DNA of 54,777 nt. Origin: CAYOXM01 sp964407925 (GTDB lineage Bacteria > Patescibacteriota > Patescibacteriia > SG8-24). The notes under the pieces are model-generated. The model did no database searches and was not told where the DNA came from. It saw nothing but the letters and a program-made list of their open reading frames with translations. This document shows positions 24,290 through 31,868 of this stretch, piece after piece. Both the position numbers and the translations under genes were made by a program. The stretch is taken from assembly GCA_964407925.1 (NCBI GenBank), contig CAYOXM010000008.1, forward strand, positions 1 to 54,777, read 5' to 3'. Positions within the stretch are counted from its first letter, which is position 1, and every line of letters begins with the position of its first letter.

Positions 24290-24547
24290 TTCCTTACAAA
24301 GCATTCCCGTGTTCCACGGGAGCGAAATGGAGGGGGACCCCCCTGTTGGCGGCTTCGGCCTGTCCGATAGGGGCGGCGCGGAGGTCGGTCTTCGCCGGTT
24401 TCGACTGGCGAGTACCTTCCGAAACGTCATTGCCTGGGAATCCTGCTTGCAGGATCACCCCGGGTGCCATCTCCAGTTCGCTCCCACGGAGCGCCACGTT
24501 CAACCGAATGCGGCACGGCGCCGCACGACCACTCCGGAGAATCCGAC
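24290..24547 (+). promoter_or_regulatory. Long structured 5' leader, candidate cis-regulatory RNA
   Basis: An outer stem GGGAGCGAA-x-TGGAG (24318-24332) pairs with CTCCA-x-TTCGCTCCC (24471-24485), 14 of 15 positions. Inside are an 8-bp hairpin with UUCG loop (24392-24411), the palindrome ATCCTGCTTGCAGGAT (24440-24455) and a G5/C6 element (24331-24343). I find no match to riboswitch or housekeeping RNA signatures that I know. It precedes an orphan protein gene with a paralog downstream. Confidence 0.6.
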
Positions 24548-25012
24548 ATGCACTTCGTTACCAAGGATGCTTCCCGCAAGACGTTCGTCGTGACCCTCAA
24601 CACGGTCAGGGGCGAGACCCAGCAGCGGTTCCTGCGCGCCATCGTCAAGAGCGCGTACCAGCTGGAGAACCCTTTCGCCGCCATCGGTACCGAGGACGAC
24701 AGCCTCACCGATGAACAGGCCGCGCGCTTCGTGGCCATGGGCGTCGACGTCGACATCCCCGAGGAGGTGAACGGGCGTTTCTGCCCGACGGTCGTCGAGA
24801 CGCTCGACGTCTCCCAGGACGGCGCATTCGCGCGGCTGACCGTTCAGGTCAAACGCTACGACCGCGACGTCCATGACCTGTTGCTCCGCGCGGCGATGAT
24901 CGTCGATCGGTACTATGAACAGGACGAGATCGAGCGGCTTTTCGCCGAAATCTGGCTCTTGGGCAACGCCGTAGTCGTGCCTTCCCAGCCCCCGTTCAAC
25001 CCGCTCGCCTGA
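24548..25012 (+). CDS. Hypothetical protein, 154 aa, first of a paralog pair
   Basis: Unrecognised family, but clearly homologous to the protein at 25164. Shared features: an N-terminal strand (KTFVVTLNTVRGETQQRFL), SAYQLENPF, an AARFV helix, VNGRFCPT with a conserved Cys, then a strand (ARLTVQVKRYDRD) and helix LLLRAAMIVDRYY. No signal peptide or membrane segment. ATG 24548 has CGGAGA upstream. It is expressed from the strong promoter at 24255 through a long folded leader, suggesting post-transcriptional control. Length compares well with its paralog (159 aa). Confidence 0.7.
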   Translation: MHFVTKDASRKTFVVTLNTVRGETQQRFLRAIVKSAYQLENPFAAIGTEDDSLTDEQAARFVAMGVDVDIPEEVNGRFCPTVVETLDVSQDGAFARLTVQVKRYDRDVHDLLLRAAMIVDRYYEQDEIERLFAEIWLLGNAVVVPSQPPFNPLA

Positions 25013-25020
25013 AACGCTTC

Positions 25021-25049
25021 GCCCCCGGCCATGCTCATGGTCCGGGGGC
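25021..25049 (+). terminator. GC-rich hairpin, weak terminator
   Basis: GCCCCCGG (25021-25028) pairs with CCGGGGGC (25042-25049); no good T-run follows, so readthrough into the paralog is likely. Confidence 0.5.
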
Positions 25050-25163
25050 GCTGCATTTAGGAGAAATAAGGCGGGAATGCCAGTTTTTGTAAGTTATCCC
25101 CACCTTGGCCGTCATAAGCTGCAGGTGCAGTCAAACCGTACCTTCCAAAGAACGGAGTACCCC

Positions 25164-25643
25164 ATGCAATACGCGGAAAAGCCCCTCTTCCACGTCGTTC
25201 TCGACGCGCAGCGGGGGGAAACCCTCGAACACCTCCTCATCGCGCTCGCGATGGCGAGCTACGAGGCTACCGAACCCTTCTTCTCGGATGGCGTGAGCCC
25301 CGACGGAGCGCACGCCACCGAGATGCTCAACCCCGACGATGCGGCGAAGTACGTCCGCGGCGACGAGCTGCTGATGTGCTACGTGAAGGGCAAGTTCTGC
25401 ATGACGCACGTGCGCCGCGTCCGCCGGCACCTGTCGCAGATCGACCTCGGCGGCAGCATCGCGCTCGAAGTCGTGTGCTACGACGGCGACCCTGCGGCGC
25501 TCTTCGCCCGCGCGGACCGCATCCTCGACTGGATCGTCGACGGCCCCGTCGTCGAGACGCATGCCCAACCGGACGTGCCGTTCCCGTTCGACATCGAGTT
25601 CGTGATCACGTCGATCGCGAACGACCGGAGCGCCGTCGCCTGA
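25164..25643 (+). CDS. Hypothetical protein, 159 aa, second of a paralog pair
   Basis: Same fold as the gene at 24548: FHVVLDAQRGETLEHLL, MASYEATEPFF, DDAAKYV, VKGKFCMTHV with the conserved Cys, SIALEVVCYDGDP and ADRILDWIVD. Start ATG 25164 has CGGAG upstream; the longer frame has no ribosome site. The two genes share a 12-nt upstream motif GAGAAATAAGGC (24220 and 25061). No function can be assigned; tandem duplication followed by divergence is the simplest origin. Confidence 0.7.
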   Translation: MQYAEKPLFHVVLDAQRGETLEHLLIALAMASYEATEPFFSDGVSPDGAHATEMLNPDDAAKYVRGDELLMCYVKGKFCMTHVRRVRRHLSQIDLGGSIALEVVCYDGDPAALFARADRILDWIVDGPVVETHAQPDVPFPFDIEFVITSIANDRSAVA

Positions 25644-25672
25644 GGCGGCATCCGTCATGGAGGAACCGAACT

Positions 25673-25707
25673 GACCACCAACGCTTCAGCGAAGGTGGTC
25701 TTTTTTA
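25673..25707 (+). terminator. Rho-independent terminator
   Basis: GACCACC (25673-25679) with GGTGGTC (25694-25700) around a smaller inner stem, then six T. Confidence 0.92.
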
Positions 25708-25803
25708 TCTCAAGAATTTGGGACCGGGTCCCGTTAAGGAGGCGTGGGGACAGGTTAGGGTGGATCCTTTATTAAGGAGACAAGCCCCGGAATCCCGTCC
25801 GGG

Positions 25804-25832
25804 TTGCTTTAAGGCGGTCGGTGCGGTATCGT
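25804..25832 (+). promoter_or_regulatory. glyS promoter
   Basis: TTGCTT (25804-25809), 17-nt spacer, TATCGT (25827-25832). Nine nt after the -10 is an in-frame ATT codon; the first ATG is at 25863. Confidence 0.5.
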
Positions 25833-25862
25833 TCCTTCGTTATTTTGGCCACTTTTCTGGGT

Positions 25863-27263
25863 ATGTCCTCCCCGCAGAACAACGACAAAATGGAGAAAAT
25901 CGTCGCCTTGTCCAAGCGTCGCGGTTTCCTTTTCCCCGGTTCCGACATCTACGGTGGCATCGGCTCGACCTACGACTACGGTCCGCTCGGGACGCTGCTC
26001 AAGAACAACGTCCGTGCTGCCTGGTGGCGCGCGATGGTGCAGGAACGCGATGACATGGTCGGCCTCGACGCCGCCATCATCATGCATCCCAAGGTCTGGG
26101 AGGCGTCCGGTCACGTCGCGGGGTTCTCCGACCCGATGGTCGACTGCAAGAAGTGCAAGAAGCGGTTCCGCGCCGATCACCTCGTCGAGGCCGAAGAGGC
26201 CAAGGGCGCCGAGATGGGCGGGCTCCGCGAGAAACCGGTCGATATCGCCGACCTGCGCTGTCCGAACTGCGGCGGCGAGTTTACCGACGTGCGGCAGTTC
26301 AACATGATGTTCAAGACGTCGATGGGTCCCGTCGAGGACGAGTCGTCGAAGGTTTACCTCCGTCCCGAAACCGCGCAGGGCATCTTCGTGAACTTCGGCA
26401 ACGTCCGCGACACCGCGCGCAAGAAGATGCCGTTCGGCATCGCGCAGACCGGCAAGTCGTTCCGCAACGAAATCACCCCGGGCAATTTCATCTTCCGCAC
26501 GCGCGAGTTCGAGCAGATGGAAATGGAGTACTTCGTGAAGCCGGGGACCGACGAGGAATGGTTCGAGTACTGGAAGGATTTCATGCTCGGCTGGTTCACG
26601 AGCTACGGGATGAAAGCCGACAACCTCCGTTTTTACGAGCATCCGAAAGAGAAGCTGTCGCACTACTCCAAGCGCACTGTCGACCTCGAGTACGCCTTTC
26701 CGTGGGGCTGGGGCGAGCTGTGGGGCTGCGCCAACCGCACCGATTTCGACCTCACCCAGCACGCCAAGCACAGCGGGCAGGACCTGTCGTACCGCGATGA
26801 GGTGACGAACGAGAAATACGTCCCGTACGTCATCGAACCCGCGCTCGGCCTCGACCGCGCGGTGCTGACGTTCATGCTCGACGCGTACGAGGAGATCGAC
26901 GGCGGCCGCACCACGACGACCGAGGCCGCGGCCGAAGTCGAGACCGTGCTGCGCTTCCATCCCGCCATCGCGCCGATCAAAGCCGCGATTTTCCCGCTGT
27001 CCAAGAAGGAACCGCTCGTCGGCATCGCGAAGGACATCCGCGCGAAACTCGCAAAGCGCTGGATGGTACAGTACGACGAGACCGGTTCGGTCGGCCGCCG
27101 CTACCGCCGCCAGGACGAGATCGGCACGCCGTTCTGCGTCACGGTCGACTTCGACACGCCGAACGACAACAAGGTCACCGTCCGCGATCGTGACAGCATG
27201 GCGCAAGAACGCGTCGCCATCGATGATCTCGAACCGTGGCTCGCCACAAAGCTCGGCTGTTAA
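25863..27263 (+). CDS. glyS: Glycyl-tRNA synthetase (alpha2 class II type)
   Basis: 466 aa; charges tRNA-Gly in the cytoplasm. Motifs: KRRGFLFPGSDIYGG and TYDYGPLG near the start, a zinc ribbon with CKKC and CPNCGG, YLRPETAQGIFVNF, the motif 2 loop GKSFRNEITPGNFIFRTREFEQME, and motif 3 VIEPALGLDRAVL. The C-terminal anticodon-binding domain follows (PLVGIAKDI). This is the archaeal/eukaryotic-like homodimeric form, not the bacterial alpha2beta2 form. I use ATG 25863; the promoter position leaves open a leaderless AUU start 8 codons earlier. First of a glyS-M16-tpiA-TPR cluster. Confidence 0.96.
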   Translation: MSSPQNNDKMEKIVALSKRRGFLFPGSDIYGGIGSTYDYGPLGTLLKNNVRAAWWRAMVQERDDMVGLDAAIIMHPKVWEASGHVAGFSDPMVDCKKCKKRFRADHLVEAEEAKGAEMGGLREKPVDIADLRCPNCGGEFTDVRQFNMMFKTSMGPVEDESSKVYLRPETAQGIFVNFGNVRDTARKKMPFGIAQTGKSFRNEITPGNFIFRTREFEQMEMEYFVKPGTDEEWFEYWKDFMLGWFTSYGMKADNLRFYEHPKEKLSHYSKRTVDLEYAFPWGWGELWGCANRTDFDLTQHAKHSGQDLSYRDEVTNEKYVPYVIEPALGLDRAVLTFMLDAYEEIDGGRTTTTEAAAEVETVLRFHPAIAPIKAAIFPLSKKEPLVGIAKDIRAKLAKRWMVQYDETGSVGRRYRRQDEIGTPFCVTVDFDTPNDNKVTVRDRDSMAQERVAIDDLEPWLATKLGC

Positions 27264-27288
27264 ACGCAAGGTTCAAAGCTGAAAGATT

Positions 27289-27329
27289 CAGAGGTTAGAG
27301 TGCTCTAACCTCTGCACCTCTAACCTCTG
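27289..27329. repeat. GGTTAGAG palindromic repeat, copy 1
   Basis: CAGAGGTTAGAG (27289-27300), TG, CTCTAACCTCTG (27303-27314), followed by CACCTCTAACCTCTG. Nearly the same element recurs at 28645-28685, each time just before the next gene. Confidence 0.85.
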
Positions 27330-27338
27330 CCGCTCCCA

Positions 27339-28631
27339 ATGCCTACCTACCGCAAGGCCACGCTCAAGAACGGCACGCGCGTCGTCTTCGTGCCGCATCG
27401 CGACACCGCCGCCGCGACCGTGCTCGCGCTGTACGAAGTCGGTTCGCGCCACGAGGCGCTCTCGACGAACGGCGCGGCGCACTACATCGAGCACATGATG
27501 TTCAAGGGCACGTCGCGCCGCAAGGACACGATGTCGATTTCGCGCGACCTCGACTCCGTCGGCGCGGACTACAACGCCTATACTTACAAGGATCACACCG
27601 GCTACTACATCCGACTGACCGCGGACCGTTTGCCGCTCGCCGTCGACATGCTCGACGACATGCTGCACCGCTCGCTGTTCCGCCCGAAGGACCTGAAGTC
27701 GGAGTTGAACGTCATCCTCGAGGAAATCCGGATGTACGAGGACAACCCGATGTCGCTCGCCGAGGATTTGATGGAAGAGGTGCTATTCGACGGTTCTCCC
27801 CTCGGTTGGAAGATCAGCGGCACGGTCGAGACGATGAAGGGGATGAAGCGCAACGCGCTCCTCGCGTTCAGGAACGCGCACTACGTCCCCGCGCGCTGCG
27901 TCGTCGCCGTCGCGGGAAAATTCGACGAGACCGAGACGCTCGCGCTTCTCGAAAAGACGTTCGGCCGTGCGCCGAAAAAGAAAGAACCGAAACCGTACGC
28001 ACATTTCGCGCATGCCGTGCAGAAGCGGCCGCGCGTAGCCATCCATCACAAGGACACCGAGCAGGTGCAGATCGTGATGGGTTTCCCCGGCTACTCCTAC
28101 GCCGACCCGCGCCTTCCGGCGCTGAACGTCCTCGGCATCATCCTCGGCGGCACGATGAGCTCGCGACTCTTTCTCTCCGTCCGTGAGAAGGAGGGCCTCG
28201 CGTATTTCGTCCGTTCGTCGGCGAGCCCGTTCCAGGACACCGGCGCGTTCGTCGTGCAGGCCGGCCTCGCCCGCGAGCGCGTGCACAAGGCGATGGCGAT
28301 TATCATGAAGGAACTCGCCAAGATCGCCACGAAGGACGTCACGAGCGAGGAGCTGAACCGCGCCAAGGAATACGTGAAGGGCAAGACGCTTCTCAACCTC
28401 GAGGATTCGAGCCATCTCGCGGAATGGTACGCACGGCAGGAGCTGCTCCAGCGCCGCGTGATGTCGCCGGAGGAGCGCGTCGCCCGCGTTTTCGCGGTCA
28501 CGAAGGAAGACGTCCGCCGCGCCGCGAAGGACGTATTCGTCGCGAACCGCATGGCGCTCGCCGTCGTCGGACCGTATTCGCAGGCGGACGCGCCCGCGTT
28601 CCTGAAGCACGCTTCACTTTTGAAAGGTTAA
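27339..28631 (+). CDS. M16 family zinc peptidase
   Basis: 430 aa, complete two-domain M16B-type protein (inverzincin). The zinc site is intact: HYIEH at 48-52 and the distal Glu in ILEEIRMYEDNP (about residue 128). The second domain has the RLF-type region (MSSRLFLSVREKEGLAYFVRS) that completes the active site. Members degrade peptides in a closing chamber, related to processing peptidases and PqqF. No signal peptide, so cytoplasmic. Separated from glyS and tpiA by the two GGTTAGAG palindromes. Not fused to an inactive partner, and none is adjacent, so it probably forms homodimers. Confidence 0.92.
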   Translation: MPTYRKATLKNGTRVVFVPHRDTAAATVLALYEVGSRHEALSTNGAAHYIEHMMFKGTSRRKDTMSISRDLDSVGADYNAYTYKDHTGYYIRLTADRLPLAVDMLDDMLHRSLFRPKDLKSELNVILEEIRMYEDNPMSLAEDLMEEVLFDGSPLGWKISGTVETMKGMKRNALLAFRNAHYVPARCVVAVAGKFDETETLALLEKTFGRAPKKKEPKPYAHFAHAVQKRPRVAIHHKDTEQVQIVMGFPGYSYADPRLPALNVLGIILGGTMSSRLFLSVREKEGLAYFVRSSASPFQDTGAFVVQAGLARERVHKAMAIIMKELAKIATKDVTSEELNRAKEYVKGKTLLNLEDSSHLAEWYARQELLQRRVMSPEERVARVFAVTKEDVRRAAKDVFVANRMALAVVGPYSQADAPAFLKHASLLKG

Positions 28632-28644
28632 AGCGTCAAAGCTT

Positions 28645-28685
28645 CAAAGGTTAGAGCGCTCTAACCTTTGCACCCCTAACCTCTG
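28645..28685. repeat. GGTTAGAG palindromic repeat, copy 2
   Basis: A perfect 26-nt palindrome, CAAAGGTTAGAGC and its complement (28645-28670), followed by CACCCCTAACCTCTG as in copy 1. Confidence 0.88.
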
Positions 28686-28696
28686 AACCTCCGCGT

Positions 28697-29479
28697 ATGA
28701 AAAAGACCACGTATCTCGTCGGCAACTGGAAAATGCAGCTGAGTCAGGCGGAGAGCGAGTCGCTCGCCAAGGAGGTCGTCCGCCTTTGGGCCGCGCAGGG
28801 AGCGACCGCGTCCGGCGTCGCCGTCGTCGCCTGCCCGTCGCACATGGCGATCGAGGAGGTCGCGAAGGTCACGCGCGGCACGCCCGTCGCGCTCGGCGCC
28901 CAGGACGCGTTCTGGGAGGACAAGGGCGCGTTCACGGGCGAAGTCTCCCCGAAGGCGCTGAGGGAACTCGGCGTCGACTACTGCATCGTCGGTCACTCCG
29001 AACGCCGGCAGCATCTCGGCGAGACCGACGCGATGGTGAACAAGAAGGCCGTCGCGCTCCTCAGGAACGGCATCACGCCGATCGTGTGCGTCGGTGAGAC
29101 CAAGGAGGAGCGGCAGGCGGGCAAGCGCGACGCCGTCGTCATCGGCCAGGTCCGCGCCGCGCTCGAAGGCGTCGCGCTCGTGGGAACGCAGCGTGTCATC
29201 GTCGCGTACGAACCGCGTTGGGTCATCGGCACGGGTCAGGCGGTGTCGCCGCAGGACGCGGCCGAGCTCCACCATCTCATTCGCGAGACGTTGTACGAGC
29301 TGTTCGGCCAGGATGCCGCGCTGCGCCAGACCGCCGTCATCTACGGCGGCGCGGTCGACGCGAAGAACCTCGCGAGTTTCATCGCGGTCGACGTCATCGA
29401 CGGCGTGCTTGTGGGCGGCGCGTCGCTTAAGCCGCAGGATTTTACGGCCATGGCGCAAATCGCCGCCGACGCTTCCTGA
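28697..29479 (+). CDS. tpiA: Triosephosphate isomerase
   Basis: 260 aa TIM barrel; interconverts dihydroxyacetone phosphate and glyceraldehyde 3-phosphate. Catalytic residues are present: K12 in GNWKM, H100 in IVGHSERR, E172 in AYEPRWVIGTG, and the phosphate loops YGGAV and GVLVGGASL. Complete and of normal length. The next gene starts 9 nt later, so they are cotranscribed. gpsA at 51.2 kb uses the same triose pool. Confidence 0.97.
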   Translation: MKKTTYLVGNWKMQLSQAESESLAKEVVRLWAAQGATASGVAVVACPSHMAIEEVAKVTRGTPVALGAQDAFWEDKGAFTGEVSPKALRELGVDYCIVGHSERRQHLGETDAMVNKKAVALLRNGITPIVCVGETKEERQAGKRDAVVIGQVRAALEGVALVGTQRVIVAYEPRWVIGTGQAVSPQDAAELHHLIRETLYELFGQDAALRQTAVIYGGAVDAKNLASFIAVDVIDGVLVGGASLKPQDFTAMAQIAADAS

Positions 29480-29488
29480 AGACGCCGT

Positions 29489-30415
29489 ATGTGGTTCTAC
29501 CTCCCGTTTATCGTCGTGATCGTCGCGTGCATCGCCATGCTCGCGGGCATCGTCGTGCGAAAATTCCCCCAGCTCACGCTCATCGACGCCGAGTCGTTGC
29601 CGAAGGAGCGTGATGCGAAGCGGAAACGGGAAATCATCCGCCAGCGCGTGAGCCGGCTCGCCGGCGCGTGGGGGAGGCGCGTCGCGAACGACGCGCTGAA
29701 GAGCATGGATTCCGCACGCGAGCGGTTCCGCGAGCAGTACCGCAAGGTGCTCGCGCTCGAGCGGCAGTACCGCAAGGAGCGCAAGCTGACGCCGGCCGCC
29801 GCGCGCGAGAAGTCCGCCGCGTTGCTCGCCGAGGCGGCCGTCCTCGTGAATGACGGCAAGGCCGCCGAGGCCGAGAAGAAATACATCGAAGTGGTCAGTC
29901 TGGATTCGCGGAACGCCGACGCCTACCGCGGACTCGCCAAGCTCTTCCTCGACGACAAGCGCTACGAGCAGGCGCGCGAGACGTTCGCGTACCTCGTCCG
30001 CATGGCCGTGAAGGAGAACCGCTGCCTCCACGGCAAGGGCCGTCGGTCGTTTACGGGCGCACAGCCTAACAAGGACGCCTGTCCCGCATCGAGCGTCACC
30101 CATGCGGAGATCGCCAAGCACTGCGTCGACCTCGCGACCGCCTGCCAGGCCCTCGGGGACATCCCCGGTACGGTCGAGGCGTTTGAGCGGGCCGTGGCCA
30201 TGGAACCTTCGAACCCCCGCCTCCTTGATTTACTTCTGGACGCGTGTATACTGGGAGGCGACAAAGAACGGGCGGTTGAGGTCTTTGGGCGCCTCGCGGA
30301 GGTGAATCCGGAGAACAATAAGCTGTCCGCGCTTCAGGAAAAGATCTCTTCACTGCCGGACGCGCCTGACCAGAAAAAGGCGCGAAAGTTCGTGCTCCGC
30401 TTCCCCACGCGGTGA
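29489..30415 (+). CDS. Membrane-anchored TPR protein
   Basis: 308 aa. One N-terminal transmembrane helix (LPFIVVIVACIAMLAGIVV), a basic charged stretch (30-100), then TPR units: AAVLVNDGKAAEAEKKYIEVVSLD, AYRGLAKLFLDDKRYEQARETF, and after an insertion with two Cys, ATACQALGDIPGTVEAFERAVAMEPSN and LLDACILGGDKERAVEVFGRL. TPR arrays mediate protein contacts; partner unknown. Cytoplasmic orientation of the TPR part follows the positive-inside rule. Last protein gene before a tRNA cluster. Confidence 0.78.
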   Translation: MWFYLPFIVVIVACIAMLAGIVVRKFPQLTLIDAESLPKERDAKRKREIIRQRVSRLAGAWGRRVANDALKSMDSARERFREQYRKVLALERQYRKERKLTPAAAREKSAALLAEAAVLVNDGKAAEAEKKYIEVVSLDSRNADAYRGLAKLFLDDKRYEQARETFAYLVRMAVKENRCLHGKGRRSFTGAQPNKDACPASSVTHAEIAKHCVDLATACQALGDIPGTVEAFERAVAMEPSNPRLLDLLLDACILGGDKERAVEVFGRLAEVNPENNKLSALQEKISSLPDAPDQKKARKFVLRFPTR

Positions 30416-30438
30416 ACGCCCACCCCAAAAATCATCAC

Positions 30439-30514
<76 letters not shown>

Positions 30515-30515
30515 C

Positions 30516-30601
30516 GGGTAGGTACCGAAGCGGTCAAACGGGGCAGACTGTAAATCTGCTGGCTTACGCCTTCCTAGGTTCGAATCCTAGCCTACCCACC
30601 A
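30516..30601 (+). tRNA. tRNA-Tyr (anticodon GUA)
   Basis: 86 nt with long variable arm and encoded CCA. Acceptor GGGTAGG/CCTACCC, anticodon loop CTGTAAA. Starts 2 nt after the previous tRNA. Confidence 0.97.
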
Positions 30602-30647
30602 CCAAGAGAAAGACACAGAAAATCGCAGGCCGCGGAGAGCGGACCAC

Positions 30648-30722
30648 GCCGACGTAGCTCAGAGGTAGAGCAACACTTTTGTAAAGTGTGGGTCGTGGGT
30701 TCGAATCCCTCCGTCGGCTCCA
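30648..30722 (+). tRNA. tRNA-Thr (anticodon UGU)
   Basis: 75 nt with encoded CCA. Same acceptor stem as the GGU isoacceptor; anticodon loop TTTGTAA. Confidence 0.97.
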
Positions 30723-30728
30723 TGAAAT

Positions 30729-31174
30729 ATGGAAAAGAAGGCAAAGGGGAGCGAGGCCGAGCTTGCCGTGGCTGCGCGTCTGGTTGCGGACGGCTGGCAC
30801 GTCCTGTTCCCGTTTGGCGACTATTCCCGATACGATTTGTGGCTGAACGCGGAGGCATTTTCTGCAGGGTACAGGTGAAATATGTCACGCCCAAGAACGG
30901 CGCGTTGGCAGTAAATTGCAGGAGTAGCAATAACTGGTCGGTCAAGCCGTATACGAAAGACGAGATTGATTTTATTGCTGCATACGATCCAAAAGCGAAA
31001 AATACGTATTTTATACCGGTTTCCGAAATAGGTGCGGGGACCATTACGCTTCGCCTGAAACAGACTCGCAATAGTCAGGAAGCAAAGGTCCGCCATGCCG
31101 AGGATTACGTTCAAATAAAGGTGTCCGTTCGGGGTCCGGCATCGGCTCTGGACAAGATCGGCACATTAGGCTAG
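30729..31174 (+). pseudogene. Frameshifted PD-(D/E)XK endonuclease-like gene
   Basis: ATG 30729, 6 nt after tRNA-Thr, opens a frame with KGSEAELAVAARLVADGW and FPFGDYSRYDLWLN that stops after about 47 codons. A second frame takes over near 30857 with GIFCRVQVKYVTPKNG, KPYTKDEIDFIAAYDP and NTYFIPVSEI up to 31174. Together they match the group I intron-associated PD-(D/E)XK nuclease pattern (SRYDL...RVQVK, then DFIAAYDPxxxxTYFIP). One inserted base near 30857 would restore a single frame of about 148 codons. The second half is visibly more AT-rich than its surroundings, suggesting transfer. Either a decayed gene or a sequencing error. Confidence 0.75.
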
Positions 31175-31177
31175 CAT
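31149..31177 (+). promoter_or_regulatory. rpmG promoter
   Basis: TGGACA (31149-31154), 17-nt spacer, TAGCAT (31172-31177), partly inside the end of the nuclease frame. Confidence 0.6.
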
Positions 31178-31207
31178 CCCCACATTGCGTTTTGACGCCA
31201 TTCACGT

Positions 31208-31363
31208 ATGTCACAAGACAATCTCATTAAGCTCGAGTGCACCGACTGCCACCGGGTGAATTACTTCTCCCACAAGAACAAGAAGACGCTCAAGGCCCGC
31301 CTTGAGATGAAGAAGTTCTGCAAGTGGTGCGACAAGCACGCTTCGCACAAGGAGACGAAGTAG
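31208..31363 (+). CDS. rpmG: Ribosomal protein L33
   Basis: 51 aa, encoded by ATG 31208 to TAG 31363. Zinc-ribbon form with CxxC pairs C11/C14 and C38/C41, and the typical LECTDCHRVNY start and KFCKWCDKH end. Part of the large ribosomal subunit near the E site. It is followed by tRNA-Trp, an order common in bacteria where secE and nusG come next; those two are not here. Confidence 0.95.
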   Translation: MSQDNLIKLECTDCHRVNYFSHKNKKTLKARLEMKKFCKWCDKHASHKETK

Positions 31364-31388
31364 GGAACGCCGACGGCTCCCTCGGTCT

Positions 31389-31424
31389 GAACGCACGCGC
31401 CCGGCATCGCCGACGCGTGCGTTC
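31389..31424. terminator. 11-bp hairpin after rpmG
   Basis: GAACGCACGCG (31389-31399) pairs with CGCGTGCGTTC (31414-31424). No T-run, so termination is uncertain; it may be a processing or stability element. Confidence 0.5.
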
Positions 31425-31523
31425 GCGTTAAGGCGGGGAGTGTGCGAAATAGATAGACAAGTCCCGCCTCCTGCGTTACCGTATTTCCACGACGAGCACG
31501 GCAAATAAAAAAGCCCGCGACAT

Positions 31524-31597
31524 GGGGGTGTGGTGAAATGGTATCACAAGGGTCTCCAAAACCCTTGTCGTAGGTTCGATTCCTGCCACCCCTGCCA
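31524..31597 (+). tRNA. tRNA-Trp (anticodon CCA)
   Basis: 74 nt with encoded CCA end. Acceptor GGGGGTG pairs with CACCCCT (one G-T), anticodon loop CTCCAAA, T-arm GGTTCGATT. Confidence 0.95.
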
Positions 31598-31598
31598 G

Positions 31599-31631
31599 AA
31601 AAAACCGGACGGCTTTTGCTTCCGGTTTTTT
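31599..31631 (+). terminator. Rho-independent terminator after tRNA-Trp
   Basis: AAAAAACCGGA (31599-31609) pairs with TCCGGTTTTTT (31621-31631). Confidence 0.9.
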
Positions 31632-31795
31632 CTGTTCGGCGCGAAGCGCAGGACCGCGCCCTACAACCCCTTCCAGAAAAACTGCATCCCGAAGAGGGGT
31701 GTAGTTTTTACGTGCTGATGACGGCGCGGCGGCGATCAAAATGAACGCATGAAATAAGTTTGACGGCCGTGCGGTGCTGCGGTCATCAGCGCATG

Positions 31796-31824
31796 TTGCA
31801 TAATTCCCAAGGTAAAATTATAGT
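31796..31824 (+). promoter_or_regulatory. Promoter of the cytochrome b5-like/DoxX unit
   Basis: TTGCAT (31796-31801), 17-nt spacer, TATAGT (31819-31824). Otherwise the 271-nt gap 31598-31868 shows only the tRNA terminator. Confidence 0.7.
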
Positions 31825-31868
31825 CGAGTGCATAGGGCCGCCCGTCAGGGAGGCAAAAGTCACTACCT

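Noticed and set aside
24290..24547. Considered tmRNA, 6S, SRP or RNase P RNA for the folded leader
   Set aside because: No tag reading frame with tRNA-like ends, no SRP tetraloop signature and no RNase P conserved core. A TTTCGAC-like stretch alone is not enough.
25833..25862. Leaderless AUU start for glycyl-tRNA synthetase
   Set aside because: The -10 to ATT distance (9 nt) fits the leaderless pattern, but AUU starts are very rare and the ATG at 25863 gives a normal N-terminus. Left open, not called.
30855..30865. Programmed ribosomal frameshift in the PD-(D/E)XK gene
   Set aside because: No slippery heptamer or downstream pseudoknot was seen at the junction; a decayed gene or a base-call error is simpler.
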